Of a DNA stretch of 64,000 nt, positions 8,699 to 17,813 are shown one piece after another. The notes below the pieces were generated by a model. The model was not told the DNA's origin. It saw nothing but the letters and a program-made list of their open reading frames with translations, and did no database searches. This stretch comes from Sphingobacteriales bacterium. Lineage in GTDB: Bacteria; Bacteroidota; Bacteroidia; Chitinophagales; CAIOSU01. Every line of letters begins with the position of its first letter. The stretch's first letter is position 1. The position numbers and the translations under genes were made by a program. Where the stretch lies: positions 62,001-126,000 of the forward strand of contig JAIXOI010000037.1 in assembly GCA_027486795.1 (NCBI GenBank). The letters are read 5' to 3'.

Positions 8699-9886
8699 TT
8701 AGCTTAACTTGAGCATATTCTCAACATAAATATCGTGCTGGCTTCCAGAATGATTTTCAAGAATTTTCTTCACGTTTTGATTCACAACAGCTTCGTCTTC
8801 AGGCTGCAACAACAATGCTCTTGAAAACTCATCTATTGTATTAACTTTAATTCCCTGACGTTGAAAATAAGCGTATTTAAGACTTTCTTTCTTTATGAAA
8901 ACGCGTTTGCCAAGAATAAGCATGGTATGTATGTTTCCCATTGCCTTAGGCGTATTTAAACTTACAAACAAGCCGTTGCAGGACATAAGTAGCACAAGAT
9001 ACTGCTCAAAAGACATATAATCCATAAACGGAAAAAACCGATTTCCAAATATCTCTTCTCCCAGCATTTTTACGTGAGCAATATATTTTGCATCGCCATA
9101 TGATAGCGGCACCACAATGTTTACATCTTTAGTTTTGTCCTTTAAAAACTCAAAACTATCTGGGTGGTTTACATACGGATATGCTGAGTGCCCTACCATA
9201 AGGTTCAACTCATGTATATTGATGGGCGAATTTGCTAGGCTTAGTTTTTTAGATTGATGGTATATCTCATCAAAAGACATGTCTAAACTGTAGCTAAACA
9301 AATTAAACGTAGCCTTAAGCGGTATTATTTCTTTTATTTTTTCGTATTCTTCTCTTATAAAATGATGAAACACTGCTATTTTTTTAACAGCGGCATCACG
9401 CATTTTATTGAATTGAATTAACTGCTGTTTCTCGCGACTAGCTCTTTTATATTTCCTAAACCAATGCAGTAATTTATATCTGGAAAGGGGACTATTGTAC
9501 CATTCTTTCAAAAATGCTTCAGTGAGGGGGTCGTAATCTGGATAATCATAATACATGCAAGTATAAAAGTCGCTGCTCCAAAAAATCCATTCTATTTTTG
9601 CCTTTGTTTCGAAGGTACTTAGCCAGGTTAGCAACAAGGGATGCATAAAATGGATAATTATGCGGTCTCCGGCTCCCAATTTATTGGTAGCTTCATTAAA
9701 TGCAAGACTATTTATGGGTGCATTTACTAAAAACGAAGTGTCTTCTGGCAGATATTTGTATGGTTTCGAATCCCTTACCATAAATACTTGCTCAACACCC
9801 AACAAAGCCCCGGCCTTAATGGCCATTGAACAAAAACTCATGATAAACTTATCGTCGGGCAATAAATGCAGAATCATAATGTGCAC
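8699..9886 (-). CDS. GT56-type transferase, WecF (Fuc4NAc transferase)-like
   Basis: 395 residues. The C-terminal half contains LNLMVGHSAYPYVNHPDSFEFL, NIVVPLSYGDAKYIAHV, FFPFMDYMSFEQYLVLL and MGNIHTMLILGKRVFI. These parallel the ordered motifs of E. coli WecF (vGNS..nnH, VPMGYP..Y, EYL, GtL..LIQAGIP), the enzyme that adds 4-acetamido-4,6-dideoxygalactose to lipid II of enterobacterial common antigen. I infer a transferase for a 4-amino-4,6-dideoxy sugar or a close analogue. It is the first gene of the run of five or more glycan genes reading left and is preceded by a good promoter candidate. Confidence 0.7.
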   Translation of the reverse strand: MHIMILHLLPDDKFIMSFCSMAIKAGALLGVEQVFMVRDSKPYKYLPEDTSFLVNAPINSLAFNEATNKLGAGDRIIIHFMHPLLLTWLSTFETKAKIEWIFWSSDFYTCMYYDYPDYDPLTEAFLKEWYNSPLSRYKLLHWFRKYKRASREKQQLIQFNKMRDAAVKKIAVFHHFIREEYEKIKEIIPLKATFNLFSYSLDMSFDEIYHQSKKLSLANSPINIHELNLMVGHSAYPYVNHPDSFEFLKDKTKDVNIVVPLSYGDAKYIAHVKMLGEEIFGNRFFPFMDYMSFEQYLVLLMSCNGLFVSLNTPKAMGNIHTMLILGKRVFIKKESLKYAYFQRQGIKVNTIDEFSRALLLQPEDEAVVNQNVKKILENHSGSQHDIYVENMLKLS

Positions 9887-9949
9887 TTCAGTAATTATCG
9901 CGAAGAACTGGAAAAGTTTCGATGCCCAAAGCGATTATTAGGCATAACT

Positions 9950-9980
9950 CAAAGTAACTACTAATTTTGAAGATTGCCAA
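9950..9980 (-). promoter_or_regulatory. Bacteroidota-type promoter for the GT56 operon
   Basis: On the minus strand a TTG (9980-9978) is followed after 20 bases by TTACTTTG (9957-9950), one mismatch to the Bacteroidota -7 consensus TAnnTTTG. It lies 63 bases upstream of the GT56-like start in the 184-base divergent gap. Confidence 0.45.
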
Positions 9981-10070
9981 TAGCGCCGTTAATGAATCAT
10001 TGTATTTCGTAAATGCGGCTGCATCTAATAAAAACAAGTGTTTGGAAATTGTTAAAACTCCAAAAAGATT

Positions 10071-10472
10071 ATGATAAGCAAATCTGAAATTATTGACTCG
10101 CTAGAAAACAATGGAGGCGATTTTCTGGCCATTGCAAATATAGAGGCGTATGCCGAAAAGGTAATTAAATTTGGCAAACAGGTATACACAATTGATGAAA
10201 AAGGTTTATTGCTGGCTTATATATTATTTTATGACAACAATCCTGTGCTGTATATATCCATGGTGTGGACTCACCCAGATTTTCGTGGAAGAGGGCTAGC
10301 CAAAAATTTGTTGCAGCAAATTATTAACCAAACGGACAAAGTAATACAACTTGAAGTGCACAAAAAAAACCCAGCTAAGTACTTATACGAAAAGTTAAAT
10401 TTCAGATGCACCGGTACAAATAACGAAATGCTAACTATGCAATGCGACAGTGCTAAAACACTAAATGCTTAA
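10071..10472 (+). CDS. GNAT family N-acetyltransferase
   Basis: 133 residues with one acetyltransferase domain. The acetyl-CoA pyrophosphate-binding motif A is visible as VWTHPDFRGRGLAKNLLQQI (near residues 67-86, R/Q-x-x-G-x-G/A). The later LYEKLNFRCTGTNNEM is motif B, with the Tyr of the family near the active site. Family members acetylate amino groups. The position opposite the WecF-like and DegT genes makes an amino-sugar substrate possible, but protein or small-molecule substrates cannot be excluded. It ends exactly where the convergent WbqC gene ends, with no spacer. Confidence 0.85.
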   Translation: MISKSEIIDSLENNGGDFLAIANIEAYAEKVIKFGKQVYTIDEKGLLLAYILFYDNNPVLYISMVWTHPDFRGRGLAKNLLQQIINQTDKVIQLEVHKKNPAKYLYEKLNFRCTGTNNEMLTMQCDSAKTLNA

Positions 10473-11174
10473 CTACAAGATTTCATAGTTGCTAAGCATA
10501 CCCTTTGCACTATCAATATCATTAAACATCAACACATCTATAATAGAAAGGCCAGCTATAAACTCACTACCGTACTGTTTATAAGCGGGCAACAAACTCT
10601 TTACAAACTGAAGTTCAATACCTTCGGGCGCAAACATCTCTTTCGTATATAAAGCTTGCCCTCCAATTGGGTTACGGTAAAGATTGCAGCCTTCCAATTT
10701 GCAAATATCAATAAGGCGTTGCTCTTTCTTTAATTCTTGATTATGATATCCGGCAGTTGAGCTGGAGCGCCATTGCGGCTTTAAATCCAAATACGCGCTC
10801 ACGGCCAATATACTGTTTATGGCCATAGCACCTATACTGTCGGCTGGTGTTTTCAAAACTGTTTCTACCAATGGCATTACTGCCTTGTATTGCGGTGCTT
10901 TTGCGTATGAATGAGTGAAACTGGCCAGTAGCTTACGCACCGTTTTCTCATCAAGCGCGGTTTCAATTTCATTTATCAAGCGGTTTTGGCTGGCATTATT
11001 GCAGGGCACTGTAAAAAAGTGCGCCTCGTTGTTAAGCAGCAGCCGGTTTCGGTTTATCCATCCCCGGTTTATATAGGCTACATCGTCATAAAACACAAAC
11101 AAATCGACAGCGCTCAGCAGCTGAAAGTAACCCAAATAGGGGAACAAATATGGCTGCATGATAGCTGCTTTCAT
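10473..11174 (-). CDS. WbqC family protein
   Basis: 233 residues. The start MKAAIMQPYLFPYLGYFQLL and FYDDVAYINRGWINRNRLL are the hallmark of the WbqC-like family (Asp-Asp plus basic N-R-N-R segment), and the end SIIDVLMFNDIDSAKGML is the conserved C-terminus. The molecular activity of WbqC proteins is not established. They recur in O-antigen loci beside DegT aminotransferases, as here (11-base gap), and are suspected of acting on amino sugars. This is probably the last gene of the gmd operon. Confidence 0.9.
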   Translation of the reverse strand: MKAAIMQPYLFPYLGYFQLLSAVDLFVFYDDVAYINRGWINRNRLLLNNEAHFFTVPCNNASQNRLINEIETALDEKTVRKLLASFTHSYAKAPQYKAVMPLVETVLKTPADSIGAMAINSILAVSAYLDLKPQWRSSSTAGYHNQELKKEQRLIDICKLEGCNLYRNPIGGQALYTKEMFAPEGIELQFVKSLLPAYKQYGSEFIAGLSIIDVLMFNDIDSAKGMLSNYEIL

Positions 11175-11185
11175 GGTCGAGAGCT

Positions 11186-12259
11186 TTAAAATTGGTCAAT
11201 AACCACTGAGGCAATCATCTCTTGCTCAGCCACCGTTAACTCAGGAAAAAAGGGCAAACAAAGAACCCTACGACAAATATCTTCTGATATTGGGCAGGGC
11301 TCGTATGCCACATAATTAAGATTGTTGAGCGAAGGGTAAAAATAACGGCGTGTTACCACTTCTTTAGCCTCAAGAGCCGCCACTACCTGCAATAGTTTGG
11401 TTTCGTCAGGAAAAACCAATGGGTAATATGCGTAATTGTATTCCGTTCCGTTGCGCACTTCCAACGAAACCAGTGGCGTATTTTTAAGCAGTTCATTATA
11501 TTTCTCGAAAACAGCTTTACGCTTTGCTATCAAATCCTTTACCTTGGGCAATATGCAAAGACCCATAGCTGCATTGAACTCTGATGTTTTTGCATTAATG
11601 CCGCAACCTACAAACTCAGTTGGCCCTTTATGGCCAAAATTTCGCATGTAACTGATTCGAGCAGCAAGGTCATCGTTATTGGTTACAATAGCACCGCCCT
11701 CTATGGTATGAAACAACTTAGTGGCATGGAAACTTAAAGTAGAAATATCTCCATAATTTAATACGGAAGTACCTTTAAAGCCTGCAGCAAAAGCATGGGC
11801 CGCATCGTAAACAACCTGTATGCCGTGCTTATCTGCTATTTTCTGCAGCGCCTCAACATCGCAAGGGTTGCCATATACATGGGTAGCCAATATACCGCTG
11901 GTTTTTTCGTTTATCAAAGCCTCCACCGCTCTTGGGTCTATGGTTTTTGATGTAGCTTCAATATCGGCAAAGCGAGGGGTACATTGTTCCCATACAATGC
12001 TAGAAGTAGTGGCTACATATGAGAAAGGCGTGGTTATAATCTCGCCTTTCCAGTTTAGTGCTTTTATGGCAATTTGTATGGCAATGGTGCCGTTGTTTAC
12101 CACAAACACGTGCTTTACGCCTAAATAATGCTTAAGGTCTTCTTCGAGTTTCACCAGTAAAGGGCCATTGTTGGTAAGCCAATTGCGCTCCCATATACCC
12201 GTCAGATACTGCTGATATTCCTCGTAAGGAGGTAAAAATGGTTTTGTTACCGGTATCAT
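11186..12259 (-). CDS. DegT/DnrJ/EryC1/StrS aminotransferase (sugar aminotransferase)
   Basis: 357 residues, the usual size of this PLP-dependent family. Lys181 in LSFHATKLFHTIEGG is the Schiff-base lysine, Asp152 in VVYDAAHAF contacts the pyridine nitrogen, and NNGTIAIQIAI binds the cofactor phosphate. The motif set resembles VioA/FdtB-type enzymes that aminate 4- or 3-keto-6-deoxy sugars on dTDP more than the GDP-perosamine synthase Per, although Gmd upstream could feed a Per-like reaction. The ATG overlaps the preceding methyltransferase stop by four bases. Function class is certain; sugar identity is inference. Confidence 0.92.
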   Translation of the reverse strand: MIPVTKPFLPPYEEYQQYLTGIWERNWLTNNGPLLVKLEEDLKHYLGVKHVFVVNNGTIAIQIAIKALNWKGEIITTPFSYVATTSSIVWEQCTPRFADIEATSKTIDPRAVEALINEKTSGILATHVYGNPCDVEALQKIADKHGIQVVYDAAHAFAAGFKGTSVLNYGDISTLSFHATKLFHTIEGGAIVTNNDDLAARISYMRNFGHKGPTEFVGCGINAKTSEFNAAMGLCILPKVKDLIAKRKAVFEKYNELLKNTPLVSLEVRNGTEYNYAYYPLVFPDETKLLQVVAALEAKEVVTRRYFYPSLNNLNYVAYEPCPISEDICRRVLCLPFFPELTVAEQEMIASVVIDQF

Positions 12260-13065
12260 TTGCTTACTACGTATAATATGGAACGAGGATATATACCTGC
12301 TTTTTGGAACTTCTGCTCGCCAAAGTATTCAACACCTTTCTGTTCAACCTTAAAGCCTGCTTCTTGCAGACGCGCAATAAAGCCTGGCTTAGAATATACC
12401 CGTAAATGATCATTTTGGCCAAAGTGAGTCCATCGTGCGTCTTCGTCGGTAATAGTCGGGTCTTCGAAAATCTCCGATAATGAAAGGTCAATTGGCACCA
12501 TAGCAATTCCGAGGCCGCCTGGCTTAAGTATGCGGTACAGCTCTCTTATGGCCTTCCTATCATCGGGTACGTGCTCCAACATATGGCTGCAAACGAAGAA
12601 ATCAACGGTATTGTCACCGTATATCTTCATGTCTTGCAAATCAACAGTATCATCCACATTAGGCATAAACAAATCGGCAGAGCGATAATTCAAAAAAGGC
12701 TGTGATTTAATTAAAAAACCAAGGCTTTCTGTTTCGGGCGCAAAATCAATAAAAGTATACTTCTTACTGCTATCAATTTTACTAAACAATTCCTTTAAAA
12801 ACAGGGCATAAAGCCTATCACGGTCGTTGGCCTTACAGTTTGGGCACCAGTAGCTCGGAAAATTAAAAGTCTCTAATGAAAATATGGAAAGACGGGTCTT
12901 GTGCTTAATGAGCATCTCCCATCCGTTGTACGGAATATATGACTTTACTGGCCGTTCGCAAACCGAGCATACGAATGGCCTGTAGCGGTAGTTGTCTGCT
13001 GCATGGTTTATCTTATCTGCAAATTTTACCAACGAATCGGCTAGTAATACTTTTATATTTGACAT
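12256..13065 (-). CDS. Class I SAM-dependent methyltransferase with N-terminal zinc ribbon
   Basis: 269 residues. A CSVCERP...YWCPNCKANDRDR pair (CxxC...CxxC, residues about 34-81) forms a probable zinc ribbon ahead of the methyltransferase domain. The latter has YTFIDFAPE (a degenerate motif I), VDFFVCSHMLEHVPDD (motif II, with the HMLEH of Methyltransf_11) and LYRILKPGGLGIAMVP. The gene overlaps the wzt stop by one base (TAATG) and the DegT start by four, so translation is tightly coupled. It could methylate the glycan or its terminus; methyl capping often controls Wzt-type chain recognition. Confidence 0.8.
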   Translation of the reverse strand: MSNIKVLLADSLVKFADKINHAADNYRYRPFVCSVCERPVKSYIPYNGWEMLIKHKTRLSIFSLETFNFPSYWCPNCKANDRDRLYALFLKELFSKIDSSKKYTFIDFAPETESLGFLIKSQPFLNYRSADLFMPNVDDTVDLQDMKIYGDNTVDFFVCSHMLEHVPDDRKAIRELYRILKPGGLGIAMVPIDLSLSEIFEDPTITDEDARWTHFGQNDHLRVYSKPGFIARLQEAGFKVEQKGVEYFGEQKFQKAGIYPRSILYVVSK

Positions 13066-14342
13066 TATAATCTGCTTTCTTGTTCAAAAGTAATATGCAG
13101 CTTTGGCCTAATGGCGCCTATCCATTTTCCATACCAAGCTTTTTCTCTAGGGGCATCGTGCACCTCAAAGCTAACGGCGTTTTCAATCAAGCAAATGGTT
13201 TCTTTCAGATTTTTAATAAAATAGAGGTCGATGGAATAAACGTTGTCGTTCAATAAATTGGCCGGTATCTGAAACCTGGCAACATGCAGCCCTTCGCCAA
13301 TTGGTTTATCATCGGTTACTACATTAAAAATAACTTCGCCTTTTACTGTATTCAGCACTAAACTAAGGTTGGCGTGCACGCCTGGGCTATAGTTCCAGAA
13401 AGCGAATTCAAACACCAACTCATCATTAACATACAACAATTGCCCGTCGCTCGGGGTACTACTGTTTTTATATACAATGGCGCGTTGTAGCCTTATTTGT
13501 TGGTTCCCTGGCGCATCTGTAGGGGTTTCATACACCCTCATAGAGCCGCCAGTCATCTGTTTAGATAGGTAGTAGTTAATTACCTCATCTGTACCGCCAT
13601 CCATAACCAGCCGGCCGTTCTCCATCATTATACACCTGGTGCAAAGGCTTTGAACTGCTTGCATGTTGTGGCTCACGAAAAGAACCGTGCGCCCTTGTTG
13701 CGAAACATCTTTCATTTTGCCCAAACAGCGTTTCTGAAAATCGGCATCGCCCACGGCAAGCACCTCGTCAATAATCATTATTTCGGGTTCTAAATGGGCA
13801 GCTACCGAAAAAGCCAACCGCACCTGCATGCCGCTGCTATATCGCTTTACTGGGGTATCAATAAACCGTTCAACGCCCGAAAAGGCAACTATCTCGTCAA
13901 ACTTACGGTCTATTTCTTTGCGGGTCATGCCCAAAATAGTACCGTTCATGTAAATATTCTCCCTACCTGAAAGCTCTTTATGGAAACCGGTGCCCACCTC
14001 TAGCAAACTTACTACGCGGCCACTTATCTCAATACTTCCGCTTGAGGGTAGCGAAATGCGCGATAACAATTTCAACAAAGTGCTTTTGCCTGCACCATTT
14101 TTACCAACTACGCCTAGCACTTCGCCTTCGCGAACTTCAAAGCTAACATCGCGCAAGGCCCAAAGTACGCTTTCGTCGTCCTTGTCTTTAAAATCGGAAA
14201 GGCCTTGAAGCTTGCGAAAGTTTTTGAAAGGCGCTTTTAATGCCGCACCAATAGCTGCGCCAAGTGAGTCGTGCATGGCCTCGGCCACACCCAAGCGATA
14301 AAGCTTGCTAAGATGATCTACTTTGATATACGTTTCTGACAT
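13065..14342 (-). CDS. wzt: O-antigen ABC transporter ATP-binding protein with C-terminal cargo domain
   Basis: 425 residues. The ATPase half has Walker A GVVGKNGAGKSTLLKLLSRI, the signature YSSGMQVRLAFSVA, Walker B EIMIIDEVLAVGDADF and the switch His in VLFVSHNMQ. Residues about 255-425 form a beta-rich Wzt-type C-terminal domain (for example DELVFEFAFWNY) that in known systems binds the modified non-reducing end of the polysaccharide before export. It pairs with the permease gene 21 bases upstream. This places polymer assembly in the cytoplasm with ABC-dependent export rather than Wzx/Wzy. Confidence 0.93.
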   Translation of the reverse strand: MSETYIKVDHLSKLYRLGVAEAMHDSLGAAIGAALKAPFKNFRKLQGLSDFKDKDDESVLWALRDVSFEVREGEVLGVVGKNGAGKSTLLKLLSRISLPSSGSIEISGRVVSLLEVGTGFHKELSGRENIYMNGTILGMTRKEIDRKFDEIVAFSGVERFIDTPVKRYSSGMQVRLAFSVAAHLEPEIMIIDEVLAVGDADFQKRCLGKMKDVSQQGRTVLFVSHNMQAVQSLCTRCIMMENGRLVMDGGTDEVINYYLSKQMTGGSMRVYETPTDAPGNQQIRLQRAIVYKNSSTPSDGQLLYVNDELVFEFAFWNYSPGVHANLSLVLNTVKGEVIFNVVTDDKPIGEGLHVARFQIPANLLNDNVYSIDLYFIKNLKETICLIENAVSFEVHDAPREKAWYGKWIGAIRPKLHITFEQESRL

Positions 14343-14363
14343 AGGAGGCTATCAAATAAAAAA

Positions 14364-15197
14364 CTACACCACGTCCGCAAACACGTTTTCGCGAGAGCGG
14401 AAATACAAAACACCAGTTATCATTAATATGGTAGCGGTTATAAAACCTGCACCTATCATATCCCATGGCATAGCCGACTGGCCAATAAGGGATGCCCTAA
14501 AGCCCTCAATAACGCCTGCCATTGGATAGAAACCATATACAAACCTATACCCTTGTGGCACCAATGTTATGGGCCATATTACGGGTGCAGCATACATGAG
14601 CAACTGCGCAAAAAACTGCATAAACTGCGATACATCTCTATATTGTATAGCCAATGCCGATAGCCACAGGCTCATGCCCAGCGCCGTCATCATCATTAAC
14701 AAAACCAACAACGGCAAAAACACTATTTGGTAGTTGGGCACAATGCCATAAGCAAAAAGCATAACTAATAGTATGAAAAAAGCAATGGCAAAATCGAGCA
14801 GCTTAGATATGATAGGAGTAATGGGTATAATCATTCTCGGAAAGTAGACCTTGGTAAAAAACTGCTGGTTTCCAATCAAGCTACCAGTAGAGCTGTTAAG
14901 CGCTACCGCAAAATAAGTCCAAGGCACTAAAGCGGTAAAAGAGAAAACGGCGTAAGGTACGTCGGTTCCTATCATTGATTGCATATTCACCAACTTGCCG
15001 AAAATGAAAGTGAAAATAACCATTTGCACCAAAGGCCTGAATATAGCCCAAGCAAAACCAAACACTGTTTGCTTGTACAAAACAGAAATTTCGCGGCCTA
15101 CCAGCATATACAGTAAGTCCTTATATTGCAGTAGTTCTTTAAAGTCTTCAACAGTAAAGAAATGCCACCCTTTCCGCGGATTGATTTTAGTAATCAT
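14364..15197 (-). CDS. wzm: O-antigen ABC transporter permease
   Basis: 277 residues with six or so hydrophobic segments, matching the ABC-2 type polysaccharide permease family. FGFAWAIFRPLVQMVIFTFIFGKL near residues 46-70 and the region YRDVSQFMQFFAQLLMYAAPVIWP near 185-210 are characteristic of Wzm/TagG proteins, including the conserved RD in the third cytoplasmic loop. It forms the membrane channel for the Wzt ATPase encoded next. It starts three bases after the fcl stop codon region, within the same operon. Confidence 0.93.
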   Translation of the reverse strand: MITKINPRKGWHFFTVEDFKELLQYKDLLYMLVGREISVLYKQTVFGFAWAIFRPLVQMVIFTFIFGKLVNMQSMIGTDVPYAVFSFTALVPWTYFAVALNSSTGSLIGNQQFFTKVYFPRMIIPITPIISKLLDFAIAFFILLVMLFAYGIVPNYQIVFLPLLVLLMMMTALGMSLWLSALAIQYRDVSQFMQFFAQLLMYAAPVIWPITLVPQGYRFVYGFYPMAGVIEGFRASLIGQSAMPWDMIGAGFITATILMITGVLYFRSRENVFADVV

Positions 15198-15200
15198 AGG

Positions 15201-16148
15201 CTAGTTTACACCTTTTAGTTGGGCATGTTGTAAAAATGCTTCGTTGTATGTGCGTTGCAAACCTTCTTTCAATCCAATTTTATGTTTCCAGCCTAGGCCA
15301 TGCAATTTGGCCACATCCATCAATTTGCGAGGTGTGCCATCAGGTTTGGTGCTGTCAAAAGTTAACTGTCCTTTATAATCGGTTACTGCCGCAACTATTT
15401 CGGCAAGCTCTTTAATGCTCACTTCGTCGCCCGAGCCAATGTTCACTATTTCGGTGCCTTCGTATGTTTCCATAAGGTGCAGGCAAGCCTCTGCCAAATC
15501 GTCAACGTGCAAAAATTCGCGGAACGGACTGCCCGTGCCCCAAATAACCACTTCAGGTGCACTTTGCTCTGTAGCATCGTGAAACTTGCGCAGCAAAGCC
15601 GGTATTACGTGCGAGTTTTGTAAATCGTAATTATCGTTGGGGCCATACAAGTTGGTAGGCATGGCTGCTATAAAGTTGCGGTTGTACTGGCGGCTATAGT
15701 TTTCGCAAAGTTTAATGCCGGCAATTTTAGCAATGGCATAAGGCTCGTTGGTTGGCTCTAGGTAGCCCGCCAGCAATTGGTCTTCGCTCATGGGTTGCTT
15801 GGCAAACTTGGGGTATATGCAACTTGAGCCTAAAAACAACAATTTCTTCACATCGTTTACATGCGAGGCATGGATGATATTGCACTCAATCATCAAATTC
15901 TCGTAGATAAAATCGGCACGGTAAACGTTGTTGGCCACAATGCCACCCACTTTGGCGGCAGCCAGAAAAACGTATTCGGGTTTTTCGGCGGCAAAAAAAT
16001 CGTTTACGGCTTGTTGGTTTCTAAGATCAAGCTCTTTAGATGTGCGAAAAACGATGTTATTAAAACCTTTCGCCTTCAACAAACGAACAATTGCCGAACC
16101 CACCATACCAGTATGCCCTGCTACGTATATTTTAGCACCTTGCTCCAT
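15201..16148 (-). CDS. fcl: GDP-L-fucose synthase
   Basis: 315 residues. [18 protein letters not shown] is the NADP-binding GxxGxxG motif, [15 protein letters not shown] contains the catalytic Ser, and [17 protein letters not shown] has the YxxxK pair. The length and motif wording match Fcl/WcaG, the 3,5-epimerase/4-reductase that turns GDP-4-keto-6-deoxymannose into GDP-L-fucose. It follows gmd (39-base gap), which makes its substrate, so the pair gives the full route from GDP-mannose to GDP-fucose. Confidence 0.96.
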   Translation of the reverse strand: MEQGAKIYVAGHTGMVGSAIVRLLKAKGFNNIVFRTSKELDLRNQQAVNDFFAAEKPEYVFLAAAKVGGIVANNVYRADFIYENLMIECNIIHASHVNDVKKLLFLGSSCIYPKFAKQPMSEDQLLAGYLEPTNEPYAIAKIAGIKLCENYSRQYNRNFIAAMPTNLYGPNDNYDLQNSHVIPALLRKFHDATEQSAPEVVIWGTGSPFREFLHVDDLAEACLHLMETYEGTEIVNIGSGDEVSIKELAEIVAAVTDYKGQLTFDSTKPDGTPRKLMDVAKLHGLGWKHKIGLKEGLQRTYNEAFLQHAQLKGVN

Positions 16149-16187
16149 TACTTTTATATTGTTTGCTTATTAAAAGAGGCTGTTTGC

Positions 16188-17303
16188 TTATTCGAAATAG
16201 TTAAGAATCTTGTGTCCGCCCTCTTTAAGATATTGGTCGCGCTTAAACAGTTTCATATCGGCCGCTACCATTTCGCTTACCAGCATTTGCAGGGTATAGC
16301 GCGGTTTCCAACCCAGCTCGGTATTTGCCTTGGTTGGATTGCCAATCAACAAATCCACCTCGGTAGGGCGGAAATAACGTGGATCAATGGATACTACCTG
16401 CTGCCCAATGGCAATTTGGTACTCAGGGTTGTTGCAAGCCACCACCACAGCGGTTTCGTCAACACCACTGCCGCTAAACTTAAGCTCAACACCGATTTCG
16501 GCAAAAGCCATGATAATAAAATCGCGCACCGAAGTGGTTTCGCCAGTAGCAATCACAAAATCTTGTGCTTTGTCTTGCTGCAACATCAACCACATAGCCT
16601 CTACATAATCTTTAGCATGGCCCCAATCGCGCTTGGCATCTATGTTTCCGATGAATATTTGGTCTTGTAGGCCTAAGGCTATTTTGGCAACCGCACGAGT
16701 TATTTTGCGCGTAACGAAAGTTTCTCCCCTTACCGGGCTTTCGTGGTTGAACAAGATACCGTTGCAAGCGTACATGTTATACGCTTCGCGGTAGTTTACG
16801 GTTATCCAGTAAGCGTACATTTTAGCTACGGCATACGGCGAGCGTGGGTAAAACGGAGTAGTTTCGGATTGTGGAACCTCTTGCACTAAACCGTATAGCT
16901 CTGATGTAGACGCTTGGTAAAACCTTACCTCTTTGGTCATATTCAAGAGCCTGATGGCTTCTAGCATACGCAATGCGCCAATACCATCAGCATTGGCAGT
17001 ATATTCTGGTGTCTCGAAACTTACCTTTACATGCGACATGGCGGCAAGATTATAAATCTCATCAGGCCGCACCTCTTGAATAATACGTATTAGGTTAGTA
17101 GAGTCTGTCATATCGCCGTAATGCATACGGAAACGCTTGTTGGCAGACTGCTCTTCCAAATACAAGTGGTCAATACGGTCAGTATTGAACAATGAGCTTC
17201 TTCTCTTAATGCCATGCACGGTGTAGCCTTTAGCCAAAAGAAACTCTGCTAGGTATGAACCATCTTGGCCGGTTATACCTGTAATTAATGCAACTTTAGA
17301 CAC
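16188..17303 (-). CDS. gmd: GDP-mannose 4,6-dehydratase
   Basis: 371 residues, typical for Gmd. [22 protein letters not shown] is the NADP-binding loop, then [18 protein letters not shown], the [10 protein letters not shown] segment with the catalytic Thr/Glu region, and [16 protein letters not shown] with the catalytic Tyr and Lys. [21 protein letters not shown] is nearly invariant in the family. It converts GDP-D-mannose to GDP-4-dehydro-6-deoxymannose. As the first gene of the operon it heads the polysaccharide locus and follows a TATATTTG element. Confidence 0.97.
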   Translation of the reverse strand: MSKVALITGITGQDGSYLAEFLLAKGYTVHGIKRRSSLFNTDRIDHLYLEEQSANKRFRMHYGDMTDSTNLIRIIQEVRPDEIYNLAAMSHVKVSFETPEYTANADGIGALRMLEAIRLLNMTKEVRFYQASTSELYGLVQEVPQSETTPFYPRSPYAVAKMYAYWITVNYREAYNMYACNGILFNHESPVRGETFVTRKITRAVAKIALGLQDQIFIGNIDAKRDWGHAKDYVEAMWLMLQQDKAQDFVIATGETTSVRDFIIMAFAEIGVELKFSGSGVDETAVVVACNNPEYQIAIGQQVVSIDPRYFRPTEVDLLIGNPTKANTELGWKPRYTLQMLVSEMVAADMKLFKRDQYLKEGGHKILNYFE

Positions 17304-17327
17304 CAGTTCTTAGTTTAAAATTCGGGT

Positions 17328-17335
17328 CAAATATA
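17328..17335 (-). promoter_or_regulatory. -7 promoter element upstream of gmd
   Basis: Read on the minus strand this is TATATTTG, an exact match to the Bacteroidota consensus TAnnTTTG, 25 bases before the gmd ATG. No clear TTG was found at the expected -33 position, so only half of the promoter is supported. Confidence 0.45.
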
Positions 17336-17783
17336 GGTATTTCTACCCAATATAACACTGAAATTGTGCCGAATAACCCTTTGTATCATATTTCATAACA
17401 TGAGCTGTTGCCTAGGCTTTGTAATGCCAACCCAATCATCCAGCTTTATGGCTAATACAAGGTTTCTGCCCTAGCATTAGATTGTGTAGCCTAAGTCAAT
17501 TCCTAGCTTTATTGGCTCAGTATGCTTTTGCCAAATTTTACTATCACCCAATTACCAACTAAGAGCTATACAACACACTACCTAAACCCACGCGTCTTTA
17601 GCGCATATGCATGCTTCTGCCTCAGCTGCCTGTCATTTAAAAAGGAAGGTACCATCCGCCGCTTTTTTACCTAAAACTATGATTAGAACCTCGAAAATAA
17701 ACCGTAAATTACAGTGTGCACTTAATATTACAATACAAAATGGCTGTTGGTTAATTGGCAAACTAAGCAAGTTTTTTTATCAT

Positions 17784-17791
17784 TAAATTTG
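17784..17791 (+). promoter_or_regulatory. -7 promoter element upstream of the giant T9SS protein
   Basis: TAAATTTG, an exact TAnnTTTG match, ends 22 bases before the ATG at 17814. A TTG lies at 17755-17757, 26 bases upstream, which is longer than the usual 17-23 base spacing. Confidence 0.45.
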
Positions 17792-17813
17792 TATTGGGCA
17801 ATACCTCGTCGAT

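Larger units (their letters stand above)
17304..17813. other. Divergent intergenic region between gmd and the giant T9SS protein
   Basis: 510 bases with no convincing gene. It holds promoter-like -7 elements close to both flanking starts. The centre (about 17400-17700) contains no hairpin, repeat or RNA that I can support. A 24-codon frame near 17400 has nothing to recommend it. Confidence 0.5.

Noticed and set aside
1-17303. Wzx/Wzy-dependent polysaccharide system
   Set aside because: No flippase or polymerase-like membrane protein is present in the locus; Wzm/Wzt indicate ABC-dependent export.
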